Positions 15,053 to 21,913 of a stretch of DNA of 22,205 bases are shown one piece after another. This DNA comes from CALVNN01 sp964393975 (GTDB lineage Bacteria; Bacillota; Clostridia; Christensenellales; UBA1242): assembly GCA_964393975.1 (NCBI GenBank), contig CAYMVO010000015.1, forward strand, positions 1-22,205. The letters are read 5' to 3'. How positions within the stretch are numbered: position 1 is the stretch's first letter; each line of letters opens with the position of its first letter. Under the pieces are notes generated by a model that was not told the DNA's origin, did not search any database, and worked only from the letters and a program-made list of their open reading frames with translations. The position numbers and the translations under genes are program-made.

Positions 15053-16210
15053 TCAAGCCCATTCAGTAGGTGTTACACGATTTTTACTAAACCATTCAGT
15101 ATCTTTTAAATATGTATTATTATTTGAACAATTCACGGTTAATTCGTTTTTATTAGAAGTAATAACGATATTGCCATTCATAGAGCCAAACCCATCATCT
15201 TTATATTTGGTCCCATTATAAGTTACAGTACCTAAAGTAGTGACATACACTTTATCGGTGTATTTTGCCACCCTATTTATAAAGTCTTGAGTAGGAAAAG
15301 TATTTTTCATATACGCCTTGAACGCTTCTAGTTCCAACTGGTTAGTTTCGTCATTTCCCGAGTATTCTACGGAGCCCGCACAACAACAAACGCAAACTAT
15401 TTTAGGCTTAATAACACTCAACAAGCAATCATTAGAACTAGTCTTTGAACCATGATGCCCCGCTTTAAACAACTCCACCTCAGGTAGTGTATTATTTACA
15501 ACCAATTTTTCCTCACCGTCTTTCTCCAAATCACCCGTAAACAAGAAATGCTTATCGCCTTGATTAATCATCATACAAACCGAATAATTATTCTCATCAG
15601 TAGAATCATACTCATAATAATAATTGTACAAAATCTCCAGTTCTATTCCGTTACTTAATTCGTATTTTCTACTAGCACCATCGGCGTTATTCCAGCATTG
15701 AAGGGCAGTGTAATGTTTAGCGCCATTTGCAACCTCAGTATCCCGTTGAGTCGTGTAGTTACTGTACATAGTAGCACTAGCGTCTTTATTAGTCCTAGCA
15801 AAATCTATAATAGTTTCACACTCGTAAAGTTCAAAAATGCTCTTATTTGATTTATCTCCCGCAAACCCTGCTATATGATCTCTATCAGCGTGCGTCACAA
15901 TAACATATTCTAATTTATTATCAGTGACATAAGTGTTTAAATAGTTACTAATAGTAGAAGCACTATTTGTCCTACTACCCGCATCTATCAATATATCTGT
16001 TTCGCCCGCTTTTATGTAAACGCTATCGCCAGTATAATTGTTGCCAAGTTCCATAAAATGAATAGATAAATCACCGCTCACATACACATCGCTAGCCCTA
16101 GGAGGGTTGAGATATGCAAACCCAAAAAATCCGACCACTACACCGAGAACAAGCGCTATTGCACCAACAATAAACGTCGTAAAGCCATTAAAAGTTTTTT
16201 TCTTACTCAT
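15053..16210 (-). CDS. Membrane-anchored metallo-beta-lactamase-fold hydrolase (ComEC C-domain-like)
   Basis: A 385-residue protein. Residues 11-34 are one hydrophobic anchor after a lysine-rich start. The rest is a metallo-beta-lactamase fold like the hydrolase part of ComEC/Rec2: SIHFMELGNN near 49-58, DAGSR near 76-80, metal motif HADRDH (107-112), FTGDLE with Asp227, and KAGHHGSKTSSN with His252-His253. The catalytic part lies outside the membrane. Relatives may cleave DNA or a phosphodiester; the substrate is unknown. It is not ComEC itself, since the competence membrane domain is missing. AGGAGG lies just before the ATG, inside the last codons of the upstream Ig-like gene, and the two genes overlap by eight bases (ATGAGTAA), so they are translationally coupled. 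Confidence 0.85.
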   Translation of the reverse strand: MSKKKTFNGFTTFIVGAIALVLGVVVGFFGFAYLNPPRASDVYVSGDLSIHFMELGNNYTGDSVYIKAGETDILIDAGSRTNSASTISNYLNTYVTDNKLEYVIVTHADRDHIAGFAGDKSNKSIFELYECETIIDFARTNKDASATMYSNYTTQRDTEVANGAKHYTALQCWNNADGASRKYELSNGIELEILYNYYYEYDSTDENNYSVCMMINQGDKHFLFTGDLEKDGEEKLVVNNTLPEVELFKAGHHGSKTSSNDCLLSVIKPKIVCVCCCAGSVEYSGNDETNQLELEAFKAYMKNTFPTQDFINRVAKYTDKVYVTTLGTVTYNGTKYKDDGFGSMNGNIVITSNKNELTVNCSNNNTYLKDTEWFSKNRVTPTEWA

Positions 16211-16637
16211 TTGTTCCTCCTACGGTTATAACTCTAACCCTTTGAATACCTTTATACTTAATATCATCTATGGTGTAAATTATGTAATATTCACCCTCTT
16301 CAGCAGTATCAAAAGCATAAGTCCCATCACTATTTTTTATCATATTAGTATTTATCACCACATTTTTAGATAAATCCCGCCCGTAAGAAATGCAAGTCAC
16401 GCCCTCATCAGTATACACACCTGTGGAGCCAACTAAAAAAGACACTTCACTCTCCCCCACCAGCTCAAAAGTATCATTTTTAGTGATAAAACTGCTAGCA
16501 AAATAACCCGCCACTATACCGACTACTAAAGACACTAGCCCTATCAAAAGCGTAATAGGATGCGTTTTTTTGATAGTTTTTTCTATATTTTTTTGTGTTT
16601 TATTTTTTCTATTTGATTTACTTTTAGTATTTGCCAT
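16203..16637 (-). CDS. Membrane-anchored protein with one Ig-like (DUF5011-type) domain
   Basis: A 144-residue protein when started at the ATG at 16637, which has AAAGGAG ten bases upstream. A GTG at 16670 has no site. The first 27 residues are very basic, a hydrophobic segment follows (about 28-50), and the outer part reads like a bacterial Ig-like DUF5011 unit: GSTGVYTDEGVTC, then DGTYAF and YYIIYTIDD, ending in RVRVITV. Such domains are structural modules of surface proteins. It is coupled by an eight-base overlap to the anchored metallo-hydrolase and shares its architecture (basic start plus one anchor), so the two products probably work together at the cell surface. The partner role is inference. 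Confidence 0.75.
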   Translation of the reverse strand: MANTKSKSNRKNKTQKNIEKTIKKTHPITLLIGLVSLVVGIVAGYFASSFITKNDTFELVGESEVSFLVGSTGVYTDEGVTCISYGRDLSKNVVINTNMIKNSDGTYAFDTAEEGEYYIIYTIDDIKYKGIQRVRVITVGGTNE

Positions 16638-16672
16638 AAAATAAAAACTCCTTTTATTAAAGTCACTCACTC

Positions 16673-16693
16673 AAAAAGGATTTTTATAAAATC
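16673..16693 (-). terminator. Weak terminator after veg
   Basis: On the minus strand GATTTT and AAAATC form a short stem (16693-16679) that overlaps the veg stop codon, followed by T5 (16677-16673). The stem is all A-T except its ends, so read-through into the Ig-like gene is likely, as no separate promoter is obvious there. Confidence 0.4.
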
Positions 16694-16908
16694 TTCACGT
16701 CACCACATAGCACATCCGAATAACTATATGTTTTTATTCCACCATCGTTATCCATAAACGTAAAAACACTCGGGTACACCGATTGTATTGTACCACTAAA
16801 TGTTTTCAATCGTTTTCTTCCTATATTGACTTCTAGATCTACTCCACAACCTTTTAAGCTTGCAATTTGTTGTTTTACTGTATCCAATCCATATATTGCT
16901 TTACGCAT
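16684..16908 (-). CDS. veg: Veg family protein
   Basis: A small basic protein of 74 residues matching the Veg family (DUF1021). The conserved core is present: GRKRLKTFSG, then YPSVFTF, then the C-terminal SYSYSDVL-like block, here KTYSYSDVLCGDV. In Bacillus subtilis Veg is an abundant protein that stimulates biofilm matrix genes; its exact molecular role is unsettled. I chose the ATG at 16908 because AGGTG lies six bases upstream. A GTG at 16917 would lie within that site's spacing and would add three residues. It follows miaB after 46 bases. In B. subtilis veg lies by itself near the origin, so the miaB neighbour is different here. Confidence 0.85.
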   Translation of the reverse strand: MRKAIYGLDTVKQQIASLKGCGVDLEVNIGRKRLKTFSGTIQSVYPSVFTFMDNDGGIKTYSYSDVLCGDVKIL

Positions 16909-16953
16909 TTTTGACACCTGCCTTTGCGTAAATTATTGCCAGATACTTTTTAA

Positions 16954-16959
16954 ATTATA
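16954..16959 (-). promoter_or_regulatory. Possible -10 element for veg
   Basis: A consensus TATAAT on the minus strand overlaps the stop codon of miaB, 45 bases before the veg ATG. No good -35 element is visible at 16-18 bases, so this may be chance or an activator-dependent promoter. Confidence 0.35.
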
Positions 16960-18088
16960 CCTTTTGTTTATTTTGAATAATTTGTTTTTCGAGTGCCAAA
17001 ATCTCATTTACCCGTTTATGTTTAGTCGCAATATCCACTTGATTATCAAAATTATATGCCTTCGTTCCTTTTCTTTTTGAATACATAAACGCAAAAATGC
17101 CATCAAACTGCACCGTCTCGCACACACTCTTTGTACATTCAAAATCTTCTTCCGACTCATCCGGAAACCCCACAATTATATCAGTAGTGAGTCTTACATT
17201 AGGCATTTTTTCTTTGATATAATTCACTATAGACATATACTTTTCAATAGTGTACTGTCTATTCATAGCCTTTAAAATCTTATCACTACCTGACTGCAAA
17301 GGTAAATGTATCTCACGACTAACCTTTTCACATCCCGCTATGATATCAACAAGACTGAAAGTAAAATCTTTAGGATGTGATGATAAAAATTTTATCTCAA
17401 AATCACCTTCCAAATCATTGACCGCTTTTAAAAGCGTTTCAAAATTTGTCCCATCACCGAAATCTTTACCATAACTATTTACATTTTGACCTAATAGAGT
17501 GACTGTCTTATATCGATTTGTTTGCAAAAGTTCCCGTATCTCGCTAAGTATATCATCCATTTTACGACTACGCTCTCTACCCCTCACATAAGGTACTATG
17601 CAATAAGTACAAAAATTGTTACACCCATAACTGATATTCACCCAAGCATTATCACCACTCGTTCTATGTGGGTTTATCCCTTCAAGCACACCATTATACT
17701 CTTCAATATCTAGTATTCTCTTTTTGACTGCTTTTCTTTTTAAAACAAAATCTTTAAACTTGTGCATATTAGAAGTGCCGAAAATAATATCTACATAAGG
17801 ATAACTTTTCTTTAGTTCTTCAGCTCTACTCTCTTGTTGACTCATACAACCGCAAACCGCAATAATAAGGTTAGGATTTTTCTTTTTAATGTGCTTTACA
17901 TTGCCTATATGCCCCAAAATCTTTTGCTCGGCAGTCTCCCTAATACAACAGGTATTAAATACAATTATATCTGCATCATTCTCACTCTCAGCAAGGGTAT
18001 ACCCCATACTTTCTAGGATGCCTGCAATTTTTTCTGATTCGTGGATGTTCATTTGACATCCATAAGTATTTATAAAATATTTTTCCAT
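16955..18088 (-). CDS. miaB: tRNA-2-methylthio-N6-dimethylallyladenosine synthase MiaB, lacking the TRAM domain
   Basis: A radical SAM methylthiotransferase that adds the methylthio group to i6A37 of tRNA. It is 377 residues long from the ATG at 18088. The N-terminal UPF0004 domain has Cys11 (NTYGCQMN), Cys47 (FNTCCIRE) and Cys81 (VCGCMSQ) for one iron-sulfur cluster. The radical SAM motif is GCNNFCTYC (Cys156, Cys160, Cys163). These blocks are MiaB-specific rather than RimO or MtaB. Usual MiaB proteins are about 440-510 residues and end in a TRAM RNA-binding domain; this one stops right where TRAM should begin, and veg starts 46 bases later, so the domain is really absent here. No ribosome binding site precedes the ATG. 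The promoter places the RNA start at or next to it, suggesting a leaderless message. A TTG at 18124 is the -35 box, not a start. Confidence 0.9.
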   Translation of the reverse strand: MEKYFINTYGCQMNIHESEKIAGILESMGYTLAESENDADIIVFNTCCIRETAEQKILGHIGNVKHIKKKNPNLIIAVCGCMSQQESRAEELKKSYPYVDIIFGTSNMHKFKDFVLKRKAVKKRILDIEEYNGVLEGINPHRTSGDNAWVNISYGCNNFCTYCIVPYVRGRERSRKMDDILSEIRELLQTNRYKTVTLLGQNVNSYGKDFGDGTNFETLLKAVNDLEGDFEIKFLSSHPKDFTFSLVDIIAGCEKVSREIHLPLQSGSDKILKAMNRQYTIEKYMSIVNYIKEKMPNVRLTTDIIVGFPDESEEDFECTKSVCETVQFDGIFAFMYSKRKGTKAYNFDNQVDIATKHKRVNEILALEKQIIQNKQKV

Positions 18089-18095
18089 AGCATTT

Positions 18096-18124
18096 ATTAT
18101 AATAGAAAAAAAGAATTTTATCAA
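18096..18124 (-). promoter_or_regulatory. Promoter of miaB, overlapping the upstream terminator
   Basis: TTGATA (18124-18119) and TATAAT (18101-18096) are 17 bases apart on the minus strand. The expected RNA start, about seven bases after the -10, falls on the A of the miaB ATG (18088). The -35 lies in the downstream arm of the terminator hairpin at 18113-18142. Confidence 0.75.
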
Positions 18125-18142
18125 GTATAAATGATAAAATTC
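18106..18142 (-). terminator. Terminator of the 149-residue protein gene
   Basis: GAATTTTATCA and TGATAAAATTC form a perfect 11-pair stem with an eight-base loop (18113-18142), followed on the minus strand by seven T residues (18112-18106). It begins eight bases after the stop codon at 18150. Confidence 0.8.
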
Positions 18143-18149
18143 CCAAATT

Positions 18150-18599
18150 TTAGATATCAGTTTTTAATAATTCTTTTAGTGACTTATAATTATCCTCTTC
18201 TATTGACTCTAACTCCTCTCTCAAAGCATCCGCCTCACTAGACAAGTCTCTATAGTCCCATCTATCTTTGAAAAGTTTTGTCAACCCCATCACCGTACCT
18301 ACAAGCAATGACTGCACATAATCACGCACAGACTTACCCATAATGGCAGACATTTTGACACTACAACATAGTTTCATTTTTTCAAAAAAGCTATTGTCTT
18401 TCAATTCAAGATTATTTTCCCTAGCAAAATCTTCCATTTTATCACAAAAAGCATTGTATTCATCTAGTTGCCTTTGGAGCTCTTTTTTGAGTTCCTTATT
18501 TTTTACATTTGGCATTAAATTGTTTATAGATTGTACACCTATTTTTGCATTTTGATAAACTGAATTTGCATAATTTATAATTTTTTCTATATTTTCCAT
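18150..18599 (-). CDS. Helical protein of unknown function
   Basis: A 149-residue, almost wholly helical protein. Residues 1-65 look like two long amphipathic helices, the middle (about 70-110) is more hydrophobic and contains a CC pair and the stretch YVQSLLVGTVMGLTK, and the C-terminal 35 residues are acidic with coiled-coil character. The pattern recalls four-helix ferritin-like bundles (DUF2383-type), but the metal-binding residues are not evident, so I leave it unnamed. No Shine-Dalgarno site precedes the ATG. A TACAAT box ends six bases upstream, and a TATACT at 18623-18618 would also give a leader of only about 11 bases. It follows recF by 81 bases and ends at a strong terminator. Confidence 0.7.
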   Translation of the reverse strand: MENIEKIINYANSVYQNAKIGVQSINNLMPNVKNKELKKELQRQLDEYNAFCDKMEDFARENNLELKDNSFFEKMKLCCSVKMSAIMGKSVRDYVQSLLVGTVMGLTKLFKDRWDYRDLSSEADALREELESIEEDNYKSLKELLKTDI

Positions 18600-18605
18600 A
18601 CTAGT

Positions 18606-18623
18606 ATTGTAACCAAAAGTATA
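18606..18623 (-). promoter_or_regulatory. Possible -10 elements just before the 149-residue protein gene
   Basis: TATACT (18623-18618, with TTTACA 15 bases upstream) and TACAAT (18611-18606) both lie very close to the ATG at 18599. Either would give a leader of 0-11 bases. The -35 elements are poor, so this is tentative. Confidence 0.3.
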
Positions 18624-18680
18624 AAAATTATTCTACATTGTAAATTTTTTAATAAAATTAATTTTTTACCAAAATACTTT

Positions 18681-19772
18681 TTACCTATCTATTTTTTTAC
18701 ACACTCCACTACTAACATTATAAATCGCACATTTTGTATCAAATGAAAAATCTGTACAGGTCAAAAAACTTTGTTGTTTTGTAGCCACATTAATCAATTT
18801 TTGCTGTCTACTAGGATCTAGTTCGCTAAGCACATCATCAAGAAGTAGTATAGGTTTTTCGCCAGTTTCCTCTTCAAAAATTTGTATTTCCGCAAGTTTC
18901 ATAGCAAGTGATGCGGTACGTTGTTGCCCCTGCGAACCAAACGACCTGATATCAACGCCATTGAGCGTGATTTTTATATCATCCCTATGAGGTCCCACGC
19001 TCGTGTATCCTAGCTCAAAATCTTTCTCGAGATTTTCCTCTAATTTTTTTAGCAAGGTATCCTTAATCTCTTGCGTGCTTTTACCCGTGACACCTTGATA
19101 ACTAATAGATAAAATTTCATCACTTCCCGCTAAATATGCGTGGCTTTTTTGTACAATAGGTGCTAGTTGATTTAAAAATTTTATCCGACTAATTATAATC
19201 TTGCTAGCGACCACACTTAACTGCTCATCCCAAATACTTATAGTTTGTTTTACCACATCAATAGACTTGCTAATCTTGAGTAGTTTATTTCGTTGTGACA
19301 AAACCTTCTCATAAGTTTGCAATAAAAAGAAATAGTTTCTAGATGCTTGTGATATATCTACATCCATAAATCGCCGACGGTCTTGAGGCGCCTCTTTAAT
19401 TAGTTTTAAATCTTCTGGGAAAAAATGTATAACATTTAGTACCGATATCAATTCGCTTATTCGTTTTATAGGCAACCCATTAATTAATATTATTTTCCCG
19501 CCATTTTTGCTTAATCTTATTTCTAGAGTTTTTGAACCTGAATTTTTATTTATTTTAAGTCTTACATAAGCATTATCTTTATTCCAATTAATCATTTCTT
19601 TATCTTTGGTTGTCCTTGGACTACGACCAATTGCCAGCAAAAAAATCGCCTCAATAAGGTTCGTTTTACCTTGTGCGTTTTTGCCTAAAATCACATTTAA
19701 TTTACTATCAAAAATGATTTTTTGATAATCATAATTTCTAAAATTTTTTATTTCAAGTTCCTCAACAAACAT
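18681..19772 (-). CDS. recF: DNA replication and repair protein RecF
   Basis: A 363-residue SMC-like ATPase that, with RecO and RecR, loads RecA at gapped DNA. Visible motifs are Walker A GKNAQGKT (30-37), the family block FFPEDLKLIK followed by RRRFMDVDIS, the ABC signature region SFGSQGQQRT, and Walker B PILLLDDVLSELD. The length is normal for the family. The AGGAA ribosome site lies in the nine-base gap after the ABC-F stop, so the two genes are in one operon. RecF usually sits beside dnaA, dnaN and gyrB; here it follows an ABC-F gene and precedes an unknown gene, so the classical origin cluster is broken up, at least on this side. Confidence 0.95.
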   Translation of the reverse strand: MFVEELEIKNFRNYDYQKIIFDSKLNVILGKNAQGKTNLIEAIFLLAIGRSPRTTKDKEMINWNKDNAYVRLKINKNSGSKTLEIRLSKNGGKIILINGLPIKRISELISVLNVIHFFPEDLKLIKEAPQDRRRFMDVDISQASRNYFFLLQTYEKVLSQRNKLLKISKSIDVVKQTISIWDEQLSVVASKIIISRIKFLNQLAPIVQKSHAYLAGSDEILSISYQGVTGKSTQEIKDTLLKKLEENLEKDFELGYTSVGPHRDDIKITLNGVDIRSFGSQGQQRTASLAMKLAEIQIFEEETGEKPILLLDDVLSELDPSRQQKLINVATKQQSFLTCTDFSFDTKCAIYNVSSGVCKKIDR

Positions 19773-19781
19773 ATCTAGTTC

Positions 19782-21323
19782 CTATAATAAATTTTCTATG
19801 CTAAACTCTTTACCACCTATTTTGTCCGCAAAATCATTTTCGTGAGACACATAGATAACTGTGCCTTTATACTCTCGTATAGCCTTTGCAAGCGACTCTT
19901 TTGCTAACACATCCAAATGATTAGTCGGTTCATCTAATATTAACAAACTATAAGGATTTACCATTAGTTTAGCGAGTTTTACTTTACTTTGCTCTCCACC
20001 GCTAAGGCTCTTTAAAGATTGTCTCCAATGTTTAGAATCAAGCCCCACACGAGCAAGCAAAGTCCTTATATCACGCTCCGACAACTTATCAAAACAATTC
20101 CTCATTTCATTCACAGCAGTGATATTGTCATCATTCCATTTTAAATCTTGCTCATAGTATCCTATGGTCAAATATTCAGCCAAATGCACCTCACCATTAA
20201 GCGGTGCTATCATATCACAAATAGTCTTTAAAAGAGTCGTTTTCCCTACGCCATTAAACCCTTTTATCCGTAGTTTTTCACCATTAAGTAATTGTAGATT
20301 TATACCACTAACTAGCGGTTTGTCATACCCAATCGTAAGATTTTTTATAGTCATCACAACTTTCGAAGCAAAAGGCTTGTTTACAAAGCAAAACTCAGGC
20401 TCACTAGGGCTCTCAGTCTTATCTAACACTACTATCTTTTCTAATTTTTTCTCACGACTCTTTGCCATTCTAGCAGTAGACGCACGTGCCTTGTTTCTAG
20501 CGATATAATCTTTTAATTTATCCACCTCTTTTAGTTGTGACTCACGCTGTTTGTCGTGTTGCATTTCTTTCATATCTCGTTGCTTCAAATACGCATTATA
20601 ATCACCCGTGTACCTCACAATCGTATTATGCTCCACGCTCCAAACCACATTGATAACACTATTTAAAAATTCTACATCGTGCGACACTATTAGAAACGTA
20701 CCTTTATAATCAATTAGATATCTCTTTAACCAATCTATATGCGCTGTATCCAAAAAATTTGTCGGTTCATCTAGTATTATGAGGTCAGGTTTTTCCAAAA
20801 GCAATTTCACTAGCATCACTTTCGCACGCTGTCCACCACTAAGGTCTGCCACTTTTTTATCAAGCCCGATGCTAGACACACCCAATCCTGACGCCACTTT
20901 ATTGATAGTGCTAGGTATGGCATAATAGTTATGCTCATCCAAAATATCATACAGTTTCCCGCTTTGCTCGCATAACTCCATTAGTCTATCCTCATCCGCA
21001 GTCGCCATAGACTCATTGACCTCATTATACCTTTGCTCCACCGCAACCAAATCACCAAACGCACCCTCGAGATACTCGTATATTGTTTGATCCCTATCAA
21101 TATCCGCATACTGATCTAGATACCCTACCTTATGTTTGCTATGCCACCTTATACTGCCCGCATCAGCTAAAACTTTACCATTCAAAATGTTTATAAGTGT
21201 ACTCTTACCTGAACCATTAAACCCGACTAGCCCAACCTTATCACCTTTGTTTATACGGATGTTCACATTATCATATATCACTTTGTCACCAAAAGAATGT
21301 GACATATTCTCAATCACTAGCAT
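19782..21323 (-). CDS. ABC-F family ATPase (ribosome-associated)
   Basis: A 513-residue soluble protein with two ABC ATPase domains and no membrane segment, as in ABC-F translation factors. Domain 1 has Walker A GFNGSGKST (34-42), signature LSGGQRAKVML and Walker B LIILDEPTNFLD. A charged linker helix pair (about 235-300, rich in Lys, Arg and Glu) forms the P-site tRNA-interaction region. Domain 2 has GFNGVGKTT, LSGGEQSKVKL and LLILDEPTNHLD. Members bind the ribosomal E site to resolve stalled complexes or protect from antibiotics. The short linker fits a housekeeping type (YbiT/YkpA-like) better than a resistance type, but this is not certain. AAAGGTG precedes the ATG and a TTTACT-17-TATAAT promoter lies upstream. 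recF follows after nine bases. Confidence 0.9.
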   Translation of the reverse strand: MLVIENMSHSFGDKVIYDNVNIRINKGDKVGLVGFNGSGKSTLINILNGKVLADAGSIRWHSKHKVGYLDQYADIDRDQTIYEYLEGAFGDLVAVEQRYNEVNESMATADEDRLMELCEQSGKLYDILDEHNYYAIPSTINKVASGLGVSSIGLDKKVADLSGGQRAKVMLVKLLLEKPDLIILDEPTNFLDTAHIDWLKRYLIDYKGTFLIVSHDVEFLNSVINVVWSVEHNTIVRYTGDYNAYLKQRDMKEMQHDKQRESQLKEVDKLKDYIARNKARASTARMAKSREKKLEKIVVLDKTESPSEPEFCFVNKPFASKVVMTIKNLTIGYDKPLVSGINLQLLNGEKLRIKGFNGVGKTTLLKTICDMIAPLNGEVHLAEYLTIGYYEQDLKWNDDNITAVNEMRNCFDKLSERDIRTLLARVGLDSKHWRQSLKSLSGGEQSKVKLAKLMVNPYSLLILDEPTNHLDVLAKESLAKAIREYKGTVIYVSHENDFADKIGGKEFSIENLL

Positions 21324-21354
21324 ATATTTTCACCTTTCATTATTCTTAAATATT

Positions 21355-21383
21355 ATTATATACTAAATCTAGCTAAAAGTAAA
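21355..21383 (-). promoter_or_regulatory. Promoter of the ABC-F/recF operon
   Basis: On the minus strand TTTACT (21383-21378) and a consensus TATAAT (21360-21355) are 17 bases apart, about 31 bases before the ATG at 21323. Confidence 0.7.
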
Positions 21384-21418
21384 CAAAAACAATATTTTTC
21401 TATCTTTCACCACCCATT

Positions 21419-21770
21419 TCACGATATCGTCCGTAAGCAAGCATACGCGCAATGAAGACCAGCGCAGAGTGCTATGAAACAGCACGGTTGCGGTACCCCC
21501 ACCTTATACAATAAGCATAATATCAAAGACAGTATGTCATCCTCCATTACCCCACCACCTAAAATACTTATTATCACTAAAACAACGTCATCCTGAGTAG
21601 ACACGAAAAGCGCCGTTATCAAGACCAGTGCAAAGAAACGCGGTAGCGGTTCGGGTGCGGTATTACTCGTAAAAACGCCACCCTATATCATCCCGAGCAA
21701 CGTCGAGACATCCCGCAGAATGATACGTAGTACCACGGTTGCGGTACAATATCATAGGTGCGATAGCGTT
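21419..21770. repeat. Block of degenerate GC-rich intergenic repeats
   Basis: The word CACGGTTGCGGTAC occurs at 21483-21496 and 21734-21747, with a related CGGTTCGGGTGCGGTA at 21647-21662. AAGACCAG occurs at 21455 and 21621, each time followed by a CGCAGAG/TGCAAAG-like word. TCATCCTGAG (21589) and TCATCCCGAGCAACGTCGAGA (21688) resemble the widespread TCATCCTGAGC...GTCGA intergenic repeat. The stretch is richer in G and C than the genes beside it and encodes no convincing protein. It probably holds three decayed copies of one dispersed element. Confidence 0.5.
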
Positions 21771-21814
21771 AGCTTATCCCCACCATAAAAATCTTATCTT
21801 CTAATAAAGACCAC

Positions 21815-21847
21815 AAAAAACAAACCGCTATACATAAATGTATAACG
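21815..21847 (-). terminator. Terminator of the variable-domain gene
   Basis: On the minus strand CGTTATACAT and ATGTATAGCG pair with one G-T and a very small loop (21847-21826), followed by a T-rich run with six consecutive T residues (21820-21815). It is about 65 bases after the stop at 21914. Confidence 0.6.
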
Positions 21848-21858
21848 ATTTCTCTAAA

Positions 21859-21872
21859 AGATAATATTATCT
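21859..21872. repeat. Perfect 14-base palindrome
   Basis: AGATAATATTATCT is identical on both strands and lies 41 bases after the stop codon of the variable-domain gene, just before its terminator. It could extrude as a small hairpin. It may be relevant to retrohoming if the neighbouring gene is a true retroelement target, but the distance is larger than usual. Confidence 0.4.
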
Positions 21873-21913
21873 AGCGTCTAATCTCCATTCATAAAGCAGT
21901 CACCTACTATACT

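Noticed and set aside
18119..18124. TTG at 18124 as the miaB start
   Set aside because: These bases form the -35 box, the added residues do not match MiaB, and the family start MEKYFINTYGCQMN fits the ATG at 18088.
21419..21622. A 67-residue minus-strand reading frame in the repeat block
   Set aside because: It has no ribosome binding site, an odd Cys-rich composition, and lies wholly inside the repeat words; it is not credible as a gene.
21419..21905. Template repeat of a diversity-generating retroelement within the window
   Set aside because: The sequence was compared by eye with 21917-22048 and no similar A-rich copy was found; the GC-rich words there belong to a different repeat.
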